Below are positions 1-8,956 of a stretch of DNA of 64,000 nt, one piece after another. The DNA is from Pyrinomonadaceae bacterium (GTDB taxonomy: Bacteria; Acidobacteriota; Blastocatellia; Pyrinomonadales; Pyrinomonadaceae). The notes under the pieces were generated by a model, which had not been told where the DNA came from, searched no databases, and worked only from the letters and a program-made list of their open reading frames with translations. Position 1 is the stretch's first letter. Each line of letters begins with the position of its first letter. The position numbers and the translations under genes are program-made. The stretch covers positions 248,001 through 312,000 of the forward strand of contig JANQRU010000007.1 of the NCBI GenBank assembly GCA_028284415.1, given 5' to 3'.

Positions 1-1275
1 GCAGTTTCCGACTCATACGACTTAGCACCATTTTTCGATAACTTAAGTGTTCCACTTTGTACACACAAAGAAATTCGTTACGCAAAAACGATTCTGCTGA
101 TTGGCGGAGAGCCTGAAGAAGAACAGACATTTACCGCTAAGCAAATGCGTCTAGCAGTGAAAAATGGTGGTGCAAATTTAATTATCGCCAACGAAACTCC
201 GATTCGTTTGAAGCAGTCTGCAACTCAATTTATTCACATCAATCCAGATTCATTGGATGCTTTCGCACTTGCCTTAATGAAAGGTGACAAAACAGCAATC
301 TCCAAGCTTGGTATTGAAAAAGAAGAAATTGATGCTTTGAAAAAGACAATCGAAGAAACCGAAGGCGATTTCATAATTTCATTCGGTGGAGATTTATCAG
401 CAAAAGCACAAGCAGTTTTAGCAAGTTCAGCTAAAGACCTCTCTGCTGATAACCGCAGAGTTTTATTGCATCCATTGCCGCTTTACAACAATTCAGTCGG
501 TGCAAACGACATGATGCAGGGCAAAAAATCACTTGATGATGTCTTGAAAAACTCGAAAGCGTTGCTCATCGGTGGCAGTTTGCAAGATAATTCTGCACTT
601 TCAAACAAAGACTTCGTTGTTGTTCAAGAACTTTTTGAAACAGAAACTACTGATAAAGCAGATGTTGTTCTGCCAGCAGCAAGCTTTGCAGAAGTTGACG
701 GAACTTACACAAATAACTCAGGATTTGTCCAAAGAGTTCGCCAAGCGATTGAGCCTGTTCATCAATCAAAAACAGATTGGATGATAACTTCACTTATCGC
801 CCGTGAAATGGGAACGGATTTCGGTTATAATTTTTCCGCTTCAGCAGTTTTCCGTAACATCGCAGAAAATGTTTCAGCTTATGAAGGCTTGCGTTATCCT
901 GCTTTGAAGGATGAATCAAGACCTGTGCAGGCTAAACACGCAATTTCTGATGGAAATGATTTATCCGCAGAAATAGAAGCATTACAACAAAAAGTAAATG
1001 CCATGCCTGATGAAGCTGAGAAAATTACGGAAACTCCGAAAGTCGGACACAAATTATTTACATTGACAACAATGACAAGCAAAACACCACAGTTTCATTT
1101 GCTTGCCAATGGAAATCCGAAGCCCGACAATCTTTTGGTTTCACCACTTGAGCAATTTAATCTTGATGGATCATCAAAAGGGGATGAAAACGGAAACGGA
1201 CACAAAGCTGAAGCAGCCGTAGCGACTGAAGCTGTCGATTCAACTGATCGCGTAAATTTGAGCGTTGATAAATAA
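1..1275 (+). CDS. nuoG: NADH-quinone oxidoreductase subunit G, C-terminal part (5' truncated by window edge)
   Basis: The open frame runs from base 1 without an in-frame stop, so about 424 C-terminal residues of a longer protein are present; the internal ATG at 145 is not the true start. NuoG is the large iron-sulfur subunit of the peripheral arm of complex I, with a molybdopterin-oxidoreductase-like C-terminal domain. The visible part has the features of that fold: an 'LLHPLPLYNNSVGANDM' stretch, a 'VVVQELFETETTDKADVVLPAASFAEVDGTYTN' region (typical of the asparagine/threonine-rich cofactor-loop segment in this superfamily, quoted here only as its motif), and a low-complexity Ala/Glu tail. 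The stop is followed one base later by nuoH. The N-terminal FeS ligands lie outside the window. Confidence 0.9.
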   Translation, partial: AVSDSYDLAPFFDNLSVPLCTHKEIRYAKTILLIGGEPEEEQTFTAKQMRLAVKNGGANLIIANETPIRLKQSATQFIHINPDSLDAFALALMKGDKTAISKLGIEKEEIDALKKTIEETEGDFIISFGGDLSAKAQAVLASSAKDLSADNRRVLLHPLPLYNNSVGANDMMQGKKSLDDVLKNSKALLIGGSLQDNSALSNKDFVVVQELFETETTDKADVVLPAASFAEVDGTYTNNSGFVQRVRQAIEPVHQSKTDWMITSLIAREMGTDFGYNFSASAVFRNIAENVSAYEGLRYPALKDESRPVQAKHAISDGNDLSAEIEALQQKVNAMPDEAEKITETPKVGHKLFTLTTMTSKTPQFHLLANGNPKPDNLLVSPLEQFNLDGSSKGDENGNGHKAEAAVATEAVDSTDRVNLSVDK

Positions 1276-1276
1276 T

Positions 1277-2380
1277 ATGGAATCTATTTTACAAACAACC
1301 TTTCCTTTTGCCGTAATTGGTATAGCGATCTTTCTAGCTTTCAACGGCGTTTTGATGATCGTTGCTTACACAGTTTTGGCAGAACGCAAAGTATTAGGTT
1401 GGATTCAGGGACGTATCGGACCAAACAGGGTGGGACCTTGGGGAGTTTTGCAGCCATTTGCTGATCTTTTGAAATTTATTTTCAAAGAAGAAATTGCTCC
1501 AGACAAATCCACTAAATTCGTCTATTTTCTGGCACCTTTTGTAGCACTAACCTGTGCTTTGATGCCGATTATTGTTTATCCATTTGGACCGCCAATAAAC
1601 CTTGAAGCTGCCGGAATAGATTTAGCAGCTTTGTTGCCTTACGGCTTGGGTGAAGGTATCAAGCAAATCCCTCTGACAATTGCTCAATTAGATGTTGGAG
1701 TTTTGTACATTTTGGCAATCACCTCAGTAGGTGTTTATGGGATAGCTTTAGCTGGTTGGTCTTCTAACTCAAAGTATTCTTTGTTTGGGGGATTACGTTC
1801 TTCGGCTCAAATGATTTCATATGAATTGGCAATGGGAGCGTCGGTCATTGGTGTCGTAATGTTGGCTGGTTCTCTGAACTTAAATGAGATCATCTACGCT
1901 CAAATCCATTCACCATTTAAGTGGTTTATCATTCCACAATTCATCGGTTTTATAGTATTTCTTATTGCGGCTTTTGCAGAAACAAACCGTGTGCCCTTTG
2001 ATTTGCCTGAAGCGGAAACCGAAATTGTTGCGGGCTTTCATACAGAATACTCAGCCTTAAAGTTCGCACTCTTTTTTATGGCGGAATATGTGAATATGTT
2101 CACCGTTTCCGTTATGGGAACAGTCTTATTCTTGGGCGGTTGGTACATACCCGGACTAAGTTACATTTTTGAGCCAGGTTCGATACCTTATGCAATATTC
2201 AGCCACGTTGGATTTTTATTAAAGATTTTTGGATTTTTATTCTTATATATCTGGGTACGAGGAACTTTACCACGTTTCAGATTTGACCAATTAATGACTT
2301 TCGGTTGGAAATTTCTTTTGCCACTTTCGTTAGCAAATGTGATTTTGACCGTAATCATCGTATTTTTATTAAACAGATAG
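1277..2380 (+). CDS. nuoH: NADH-quinone oxidoreductase subunit H
   Basis: Membrane subunit of complex I that forms much of the quinone chamber and links the peripheral arm to the proton-pumping arm. The product (367 aa) is hydrophobic with about eight membrane spans. It carries the family signatures 'ERKVLGWIQGRIGPNRVGP' near residue 35 and 'AETNRVPFDLPEAETE' in the cytoplasmic loop. I chose the ATG at 1277, one base after the nuoG stop. An in-frame TTG at 1265 would add four residues and overlap nuoG, which is possible but less likely. The next gene is nuoJ, three bases downstream, not nuoI as in the usual order. Confidence 0.97.
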   Translation: MESILQTTFPFAVIGIAIFLAFNGVLMIVAYTVLAERKVLGWIQGRIGPNRVGPWGVLQPFADLLKFIFKEEIAPDKSTKFVYFLAPFVALTCALMPIIVYPFGPPINLEAAGIDLAALLPYGLGEGIKQIPLTIAQLDVGVLYILAITSVGVYGIALAGWSSNSKYSLFGGLRSSAQMISYELAMGASVIGVVMLAGSLNLNEIIYAQIHSPFKWFIIPQFIGFIVFLIAAFAETNRVPFDLPEAETEIVAGFHTEYSALKFALFFMAEYVNMFTVSVMGTVLFLGGWYIPGLSYIFEPGSIPYAIFSHVGFLLKIFGFLFLYIWVRGTLPRFRFDQLMTFGWKFLLPLSLANVILTVIIVFLLNR

Positions 2381-2383
2381 AAA

Positions 2384-2920
2384 ATGGCAACAGCACTTTT
2401 TTTCATATTTGCAGGTTTTGCAATCGCTTGTGCGATTTCTTGTGTCTATCACAAAAATCCACTTTATAGTGCGATTTCACTTATCGGAGTATTTATTGCC
2501 TTAGCTTGTGTTTATCTAACACTTGCAGCTCCTTTTATTGCCGTTGTGCAAATCTTGGTTTACGCGGGTGCAATTATGGTTTTGGTTGTATTCGTAATTA
2601 TGCTTCTAAACCTTGAGGAAGAAAGCCCTCTGAACCGCTTGAGATACTTATACGGAATTGGTGGAGCTTTGGGCTTAGTTTTATTGGCACAAACATTCTT
2701 TATTTTCTATGCAGTTACCAAAAACCAAGATAAAAATCTAAAGCCAGACGATTCCGTCGGACAAACTTTGAACATCGGGGCGGCGATGTACACAGAATAT
2801 CTTTTGCCTGTAGAAATTGTCGGTATTTTGCTATTGATGGCAATTATTGGAGCTATGATTATGTCGAGACGTCTAAGACGGGCAAAACTAGAATTAGTTG
2901 TAGATAATAAAGAAGAATAA
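2384..2920 (+). CDS. nuoJ: NADH-quinone oxidoreductase subunit J
   Basis: Small membrane subunit of the complex I proton-translocation arm (178 aa, about five transmembrane helices). The conserved helix 'VVQILVYAGAIMVLVVFVIM' is present at about residues 50-70, and a second cluster 'VEIVGILLLMAIIGAM' lies near the C-terminus, as in NuoJ. It starts three bases after nuoH, so translation is probably coupled. An 85-base spacer containing an inverted repeat separates it from nuoK. Confidence 0.96.
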   Translation: MATALFFIFAGFAIACAISCVYHKNPLYSAISLIGVFIALACVYLTLAAPFIAVVQILVYAGAIMVLVVFVIMLLNLEEESPLNRLRYLYGIGGALGLVLLAQTFFIFYAVTKNQDKNLKPDDSVGQTLNIGAAMYTEYLLPVEIVGILLLMAIIGAMIMSRRLRRAKLELVVDNKEE

Positions 2921-2929
2921 TTAGAAAAA

Positions 2930-3000
2930 TAGTGAATTGTAAATAGATAAAAAGTCTTAAATTCATTTTTTATTTACAATTAACCATTCGCTATTCACTA
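2930..3000. repeat. Interrupted inverted repeat between nuoJ and nuoK
   Basis: Outer arms TAGTGAAT (2930) and ATTCACTA (ending 3000) pair perfectly, as do inner arms TTGTAAATA and TATTTACAA. The right arm carries an extra segment of about 13 bases. It lies inside an otherwise tightly packed operon, so it may be a small mobile palindrome or an RNA processing/stability hairpin. No T-run follows, so it is unlikely to terminate transcription. Confidence 0.6.
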
Positions 3001-3005
3001 AAAAA

Positions 3006-3311
3006 ATGGAACCAAGTTTAGCAAGTTATTTAGCACTTTCCGGAATACTTTTTACAATCGGAGCAGTTGGCGTAATTTATAAACGCAATGCTATCGGAAT
3101 GTTTATGTGTATTGAGTTAATGCTCAATGCCGTAAATCTTTCTTTTGTGGCATTTTCACGATACTACAGCGATGTCACGGGACAGCTTTTCGTCTTTGTA
3201 GTAATGAGTGTGGCAGCAGCAGAAGCAGCGGTTGGGCTGGGAATTATCATTACATTTTTCCGTAATAAACTTTCGGTTGATGTTGATGACGCAAGTATTT
3301 TGAGAAATTGA
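3006..3311 (+). CDS. nuoK: NADH-quinone oxidoreductase subunit K
   Basis: Three-helix membrane subunit of complex I (101 aa, usual length), homologous to MrpC. It contains the typical '[20 protein letters not shown]' region with the membrane glutamate (ELMLNAVNL) needed for proton transfer, and '[20 protein letters not shown]' with the second conserved glutamate. It is followed after 14 bases by a small zinc-ribbon gene inserted before nuoL. Confidence 0.97.
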   Translation: MEPSLASYLALSGILFTIGAVGVIYKRNAIGMFMCIELMLNAVNLSFVAFSRYYSDVTGQLFVFVVMSVAAAEAAVGLGIIITFFRNKLSVDVDDASILRN

Positions 3312-3325
3312 TGTAACAGAACAGT

Positions 3326-3508
3326 ATGGCGTTAGAAATGAGAAAAATTTGCGAGAAATGCGAAAGTGACCTAACGCCCGATGGTAGAGCATTTATATGC
3401 AGTTATGAATGTACTTTTTGTATAGCTTGCACCGAAAAAATGAATGCCATCTGCCCAAATTGTGGCGGTGAATTATTACGCCGTCCAAAAAGATTATCAA
3501 ACAATTAG
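3326..3508 (+). CDS. DUF1272 family small zinc-binding protein
   Basis: Sixty-residue cysteine-rich protein with paired Cys motifs: CEKC near the N-terminus, CSYECTFCIAC in the middle and CPNCGGELLRRP near the end. This pattern matches the DUF1272 family, which has no established function; zinc binding is inferred from cysteine spacing. The start is the ATG at 3326; an in-frame ATG at 3338 is an alternative. It sits between nuoK and nuoL with gaps of 14 and 12 bases, so it is probably co-transcribed with complex I. That is unusual company for the family as far as I know. Confidence 0.85.
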   Translation: MALEMRKICEKCESDLTPDGRAFICSYECTFCIACTEKMNAICPNCGGELLRRPKRLSNN

Positions 3509-3520
3509 ATATTAAATAGA

Positions 3521-5695
3521 ATGACTGAAAATAACCTTTTAAGTCTAATAATTTTTGCACCTCTTTTTGGTGCGTTTGCCAACTGGGTTTACGGTGGTTG
3601 GTTCAAACAAAGAAATGAGCTTGTAAGCGGGGCGATTGCTTGCACGGCAGTTGGGATTTCAACTGTTGTAGCTTTTATGATTGCATTCGGCATTGGCACA
3701 CCTCATCAGGGTGCATTGTTTGCTGATAAACCTGTTCTTGATCAAATCTGGACTTGGATCACCGTTGGTGATTTTCGTGCTGACTTTGCACTTGGAATGG
3801 ACAGGCTTTCAGGGATATATGCCTGTTTTGTGACTTTTGTAGCTCTCTTTATACACATTTTTGCGACAGGTTATATGCATGGCGATAAAGGATTTTATCG
3901 CTTTTTTGCTTATTTGAACTTATTTATGTTCGCAATGCTCACACTTGTATTGGCTGACAATTATCTATTGATGTTTGTCGGTTGGGAAGGCGTCGGGCTT
4001 TGTTCTTATTTGCTCATCGGATATTACATAAATAAAGATGAGCCAAGACGTGCAGCGAAAAAGGCATTTGTAATGAACCGTATTGGAGACTGGGGCGTTC
4101 TGATGGGAATGTTCTTGATCTTCACAATGACCGGTTCAATTTCATTCTTTGATAAAACTGTTGACGGTCAACAAGTTCAAAGTGTTTTCACTTGGGTTTC
4201 TCAAAACATAATGACCGCTGAACCTTTCACTTGGGGAATTATTTTCGCTGGTGGTTTAACATCCGCAGCATTGCTACTATTTATCGGAGCAACAGGTAAA
4301 TCTGCACAAATTCCATTGCTAACCTGGCTTCCCGATGCGATGGCTGGTCCAACACCTGTTTCAGCCCTTATTCACGCCGCGACAATGGTTACGGCAGGTG
4401 TCTATTTAGTTGTTCGCAGTAATATAATTTTTCAATATGCACCGACGGCGATGTGGATCGTAGCAATTATCGGTGCTGCGACGGCTATATTTGCGGCGAC
4501 AATTGGTTTAGCTCAAAATGACATCAAAAAAGTCCTTGCTTATTCGACAGTTTCACAACTCGGTTACATGTTCCTTGCGTGCGGTGTCGGAGCATTTGTC
4601 ATAGCGATTTTCCATGTTATGACCCACGCATTTTTCAAAGCACTTCTCTTCCTCGGTTCGGGTTCTGTAATTCACGGAATGCACCATGAACAAGATATGC
4701 GGAAGATGGGTAACTTGAAAAAATATATGCCAATAACCTGGATAACAATGATCACGGGATGGTTAGCAATTGCCGGAATTCCAATTTGGGCTGGATTCTT
4801 CTCAAAAGACGAGATTCTTTACTACACATTTTCCGGAAAAAATCTACCGAATGGATGGATTGCAGGCGATTGGAACTGGATTTTGTGGGCTGTGGGTGTA
4901 GTGACTGCTGTTTTTACAGCGGTCTATATGACGCGAATGATGGTTATGACTTTCTGGGGCAATGAGCGTTTTCACGATGAATTGCCTGAGGAAGACCATC
5001 ACGATCACGCAGGTGATGATGACGACCACGATCACCATGAGATTCCGCCTGATTTCAAGCCGCATGAATCACCTTTGACAATGACAGTGCCGTTAATTGT
5101 ACTTGCATTCTTTTCTACAACGATCGGACTCATCGGAGTTCCTTACGCAATGAGTAGTCTAGTAGGTTTGGGGGATGTTAATAAATTCTACGACACTTTA
5201 AAGCCTGCTATTTATAAAGTTAAAAAAGAAGACAAGGGTGAATCAAAAGAAGTCAAGAACTTCTATTTCAAAAAGAAAGCAGAGGAAGGCAAAGAAGCAC
5301 ACGATCCTGATGCAATTTTCACAGAGCGAGTACTTGCTGCTCTTTCCGTGCTTCTGGCTTTATTTGGAATTGGTCTTGGTTGGATGACATTTAGCAAAAA
5401 TCCGCTAAAGCGTATGCCAAAACTGTTTGAGCAGAAATGGTATCTGGATGAGATATACAACAAAGGAATTGTTGATCCGATCACAAGTATTTCCCGTAAC
5501 GGACTCTGGAAAGGTTTTGATGTTGGATTCATTGATGGGACAGTAAATGGAATCGGCAATTTTGTAAGTGAACTTGGCTCTTTTGTGCGCAAACTTCAAG
5601 TTGGGTTTGTACGTTCTTATGCAGCATTTATTTTGTTCGGAGCTTTGCTAGTCATCGGCTACTTTATTTATTACGCATTTAGACTTTTGAGTTAG
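3521..5695 (+). CDS. nuoL: NADH-quinone oxidoreductase subunit L
   Basis: Distal antiporter-like proton-pumping subunit of complex I (724 aa). Recognisable are 'NYLLMFVGWEGVGLCSYLLIG' (conserved Glu of TM5), 'LLTWLPDAMAGPTPVSALIHAATMVTAGVYL' (the proton-channel Lys/His region) and 'KKVLAYSTVSQLGYMFLACG', quoted as motifs only. The long lateral helix and final membrane helix are present at the C-terminus. Around residues 485-505 there is a His/Asp-rich cytosolic or periplasmic loop (EEDHHDHAG, then DDDDHDHHE) that looks metal-binding. The gene lies between the DUF1272 gene and nuoM. Confidence 0.97.
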   Translation: MTENNLLSLIIFAPLFGAFANWVYGGWFKQRNELVSGAIACTAVGISTVVAFMIAFGIGTPHQGALFADKPVLDQIWTWITVGDFRADFALGMDRLSGIYACFVTFVALFIHIFATGYMHGDKGFYRFFAYLNLFMFAMLTLVLADNYLLMFVGWEGVGLCSYLLIGYYINKDEPRRAAKKAFVMNRIGDWGVLMGMFLIFTMTGSISFFDKTVDGQQVQSVFTWVSQNIMTAEPFTWGIIFAGGLTSAALLLFIGATGKSAQIPLLTWLPDAMAGPTPVSALIHAATMVTAGVYLVVRSNIIFQYAPTAMWIVAIIGAATAIFAATIGLAQNDIKKVLAYSTVSQLGYMFLACGVGAFVIAIFHVMTHAFFKALLFLGSGSVIHGMHHEQDMRKMGNLKKYMPITWITMITGWLAIAGIPIWAGFFSKDEILYYTFSGKNLPNGWIAGDWNWILWAVGVVTAVFTAVYMTRMMVMTFWGNERFHDELPEEDHHDHAGDDDDHDHHEIPPDFKPHESPLTMTVPLIVLAFFSTTIGLIGVPYAMSSLVGLGDVNKFYDTLKPAIYKVKKEDKGESKEVKNFYFKKKAEEGKEAHDPDAIFTERVLAALSVLLALFGIGLGWMTFSKNPLKRMPKLFEQKWYLDEIYNKGIVDPITSISRNGLWKGFDVGFIDGTVNGIGNFVSELGSFVRKLQVGFVRSYAAFILFGALLVIGYFIYYAFRLLS

Positions 5696-5705
5696 ATTTC
5701 AGATT

Positions 5706-5726
5706 TAGCTATCAGTTTGATAGCTA
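5706..5726. repeat. Short perfect hairpin between nuoL and nuoM
   Basis: Nine-base arms TAGCTATCA and TGATAGCTA around a GTT loop, in the 43-base nuoL-nuoM gap. There is no U-tract, so it is more likely an mRNA stability or processing hairpin than a terminator. Confidence 0.5.
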
Positions 5727-5738
5727 ATAACTAAAAAT

Positions 5739-7322
5739 ATGGATTTTATAACAGAAAATCTGATAACAATTTTAATTTTGCTTCCGGCATTTGGAGCACT
5801 TGCCGTCCTTGGACATTCCATTTTTTGGAACGAAGTAAAACATCTGAAATGGATTACACTCGGAATCACATTCGTAATCTTTTTAGTTTCACTTTTACTT
5901 TTAGGTGACAGCACACTTTCTGCTAACGGCTATTATTTCGAGAAAAATGTTGTTTGGATAGAAGCTATCAATACCAACTATCATGTTGGTGTTGACGGGC
6001 TTTCGCTTTGGCTTGTAATTCTAACTACATTCATAATGCCGATTGCGGTTTTATCAACGTGGGATGCAGTCGAAAAAAGACACACAGCCTTTTATGTATT
6101 CTTGCTCTTGCTTCAAAGTGCAATGATCGGTGTATTTGTATCTCTCGATTTACTTGTATTTTATTTATTCTTTGAGGCTTCGCTTGTTCCGATGTTTTTC
6201 CTTATCGGAATTTGGGGTGGTTCAAATAGAATATATGCCGCAGTTAAATTCTTTATTTTCACCGCACTTGGAAGTTTGTTAATGCTCGTAGCGATTATTT
6301 CGCTGTATTATATGCATTTTCAGCAAGTTGGGTTTGGAACGTTCGATTACATAACGCTTCTCAATTCTTTACAATCAGGAAAATTGATTTATGGGGCAGG
6401 CTCAACGGGAACTCTTCTCTTCTTAGCATTTGCTTTAGCGTTTTCAATTAAAGTACCTGTTTTTCCATTCCACACATGGCTTCCCGATGCACATACCGAA
6501 GCTCCGACAGCTGGTTCAGTAATACTGGCAGCAGTTTTGTTGAAAATGGGAACATACGGATTGATGCGGTTTAATTTTACGCTCTTTCCTGAAGCATCGC
6601 GCGAATTGGCTTGGATTTTCATAATACTCGCAATTATTGGAATTATATATGGTGCTTTGGTTGCGATGGTTCAACCTGACATCAAACGCCTCGTTGCGTA
6701 TTCATCAATCGCACATATGGGATTTGTCATTTTGGGAATGTTCTCTTTCACCGAATTGGGTATGCAGGGTGCTTTATACACAATGCTTGCTCATGGTGTC
6801 ACAACGGGAGCGTTATTCTTGCTTGTCGGATTTATTTATGACAGGAGACACACAAGATTAATTTCCGAATATGGTGGTCTCTCAAGTATTATGCCGATTT
6901 ATGCAACTTTCTTTGTCATCACGACAATGGCTTCAATCGGACTTCCATTCTTAAATGGATTTGTTGGTGAATTCCTTATAATGATTGGTATGTGGAGTGC
7001 CACCATCCTGTCAGGAAGTTGGAATAAAATCGCTGCGATGCTTGCCGGAACGGGCGTTATCTTTGCGGCAGTTTATTTACTCTGGATGGTACAGAGAGTT
7101 TTCTTTGGAAAACTGACAAATGAGAAAAATAGAAATTTAAGAGACTTAAATGCACGCGAGATTGGTTTGATGGTTCCCCTTTTATTCTTAATGGTATTTA
7201 TGGGAGTTTATCCAAAGCCAATTCTTGACGCTTCAAAAAATAGCGTTGTTGCAATACAAAAAATTGTGAATGGCGAAACTAAAGGTGGAACAGTTTCAAC
7301 CTTAAAGGTGAAAGAAAAATAA
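5739..7322 (+). CDS. nuoM: NADH-quinone oxidoreductase subunit M
   Basis: Antiporter-like proton-pumping subunit of complex I (527 aa, about 14 helices). Typical elements: 'FYLFFEASLVPMFFLIGIWG' with the conserved TM5 glutamate, 'FPFHTWLPDAHTEAPTAGSV' and 'KRLVAYSSIAHMGFVILG'. These lie in the order expected for NuoM rather than NuoN or NuoL. Length and motifs are complete. nuoN follows after 39 bases. Confidence 0.97.
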   Translation: MDFITENLITILILLPAFGALAVLGHSIFWNEVKHLKWITLGITFVIFLVSLLLLGDSTLSANGYYFEKNVVWIEAINTNYHVGVDGLSLWLVILTTFIMPIAVLSTWDAVEKRHTAFYVFLLLLQSAMIGVFVSLDLLVFYLFFEASLVPMFFLIGIWGGSNRIYAAVKFFIFTALGSLLMLVAIISLYYMHFQQVGFGTFDYITLLNSLQSGKLIYGAGSTGTLLFLAFALAFSIKVPVFPFHTWLPDAHTEAPTAGSVILAAVLLKMGTYGLMRFNFTLFPEASRELAWIFIILAIIGIIYGALVAMVQPDIKRLVAYSSIAHMGFVILGMFSFTELGMQGALYTMLAHGVTTGALFLLVGFIYDRRHTRLISEYGGLSSIMPIYATFFVITTMASIGLPFLNGFVGEFLIMIGMWSATILSGSWNKIAAMLAGTGVIFAAVYLLWMVQRVFFGKLTNEKNRNLRDLNAREIGLMVPLLFLMVFMGVYPKPILDASKNSVVAIQKIVNGETKGGTVSTLKVKEK

Positions 7323-7361
7323 ACCTCATTGCTTTTGGTTTCAGATATTTAGTTTAACAAA

Positions 7362-8933
7362 ATGAACACATTGTTATTTTTTCAAAATTTAGTAAACCCT
7401 GATGTAAACGTTCCAATCGTTTTACCTGAATTTATTATTGCGATTGCAGGAATAATTGTAATGGTTTACGATAGCTTCAAACCCGCCAAGCAGCGTATTA
7501 CAGGAGCGGTTTCGATAATCGGACTTATTCTTGCCACTGTTGCTACTTTTTGGTTATGGGCTACTCCGGGAAATCCTGCAAGTGCATTTAATGGGATGAT
7601 GGTTACCGACAATCTCCGTTTGAGTTTTACGGTTGTCTTTCTATTAGTTTCAATCCTAACCATTTTGATCTCTAGCGTTTGGGTGGAAAATGAGAAAGTT
7701 CCAGCCGGGGAATATCATGCACTTTTATTATTCGCCACTGTCGGAATGATGTTTATGGCTTCGGGAAATGATATGGTCATAATCTTTCTCGGGCTTGAAA
7801 CTCTCTCCATCGCAACTTATGTAATGGCAGGTTTACGTAAAAATGACTTGCGTTCTAACGAGTCAGCGATGAAGTATTTCATTCTCGGTTCTTATGCTTC
7901 AGCGTTTTTACTGTACGGAATGGCACTCGTTTATGGTGCGACAGGCTCAACTAATATCACCGAAATTGCTGCTGTTTTAAGTAGTGGAGAATCTGCTTTT
8001 CCAACCCTTTTCTTAGTTGGTGGTGCAATGCTCTTAATTGGATTTGGATTTAAGGTTGCGACAGTTCCTTTCCATATTTGGACACCAGATGTTTACGAAG
8101 GTGCACCAACACCAATCACAGGGTTCATGGCTGCAGGACCGAAAGCAGCTGGATTTGCTTCTTTCTTGAGGATTTTTGCAATTGGATTTCCGCTGGTTGC
8201 AACTGTTCAAGCTTCGGCACTTCTACATGAATCTTGGATAACCGCCTTAACAATGATGGCAATTTTGACAATGACAATCGGAAATATCGCTGCCATTGTT
8301 CAAAATAACGTGAAGAGAATGCTGGCATACTCTTCAATCGCACACGCAGGTTATGCATTGGTTGGATTTATCGGTGCCGGAGTAGCTACGACAGTTACAG
8401 GACGTGACGAAGCCATTGCCGCAGTTGCGTTTTATATGCTGACCTATGCGGTTACAAACCTTGGAGCGTTTGCTGTAGTAACTCTACTTGCTCAGAAAAA
8501 TGACCGACGCACAGAATTTGAAGATTACAATGGCATCGGATTCAAGTCACCTGTTTTGGCATTTACACTCTCATTATTTATGCTTTCATTGCTAGGCTTG
8601 CCTTTGACTGCTGGATTCATCGGAAAAGTTTTAGTGTTCCGACCTGCATTAGAAGCGGGTAGTGCAATGCTTACTTTTCTTGTTATTGTGGCGGTTGTAA
8701 ACACTGCGATCTCAGCATATTATTATTTGCGACTGATCGTAGTAATGTTCTTCAAAGAAAGAACTACAGATTGGATAGCACCTAAGATTCCGACTGCACT
8801 CGGAGCTGTTATTTTGTTAACTGTGCTTGGCGTATTCTATTTCGGGTTATTCGGAAACAGCACGATCAAATCTTTTACCAAATCACCCGCAACTACGAAA
8901 CCTGCAACCACACAAAATGCACAACTTAAGTAG
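7362..8933 (+). CDS. nuoN: NADH-quinone oxidoreductase subunit N
   Basis: Third antiporter-like subunit of complex I (523 aa). It carries 'IIFLGLETLSIATYVMAGL' (TM5 Glu), 'VPFHIWTPDVYEGAPTPITG' and 'KRMLAYSSIAHAGYALVG', diagnostic of NuoN. The Thr/Lys/Ala-rich tail is non-conserved. It is the last complex I gene; the next gene starts 23 bases on and is unrelated in function, so the operon may read through. Confidence 0.97.
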   Translation: MNTLLFFQNLVNPDVNVPIVLPEFIIAIAGIIVMVYDSFKPAKQRITGAVSIIGLILATVATFWLWATPGNPASAFNGMMVTDNLRLSFTVVFLLVSILTILISSVWVENEKVPAGEYHALLLFATVGMMFMASGNDMVIIFLGLETLSIATYVMAGLRKNDLRSNESAMKYFILGSYASAFLLYGMALVYGATGSTNITEIAAVLSSGESAFPTLFLVGGAMLLIGFGFKVATVPFHIWTPDVYEGAPTPITGFMAAGPKAAGFASFLRIFAIGFPLVATVQASALLHESWITALTMMAILTMTIGNIAAIVQNNVKRMLAYSSIAHAGYALVGFIGAGVATTVTGRDEAIAAVAFYMLTYAVTNLGAFAVVTLLAQKNDRRTEFEDYNGIGFKSPVLAFTLSLFMLSLLGLPLTAGFIGKVLVFRPALEAGSAMLTFLVIVAVVNTAISAYYYLRLIVVMFFKERTTDWIAPKIPTALGAVILLTVLGVFYFGLFGNSTIKSFTKSPATTKPATTQNAQLK

Positions 8934-8956
8934 TCTAGAAAAACATCAAAAAAGAT

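Noticed and set aside
1265-1276. TTG start giving a four-residue longer NuoH
   Set aside because: It overlaps nuoG, and the ATG at 1277 fits the operon spacing better.
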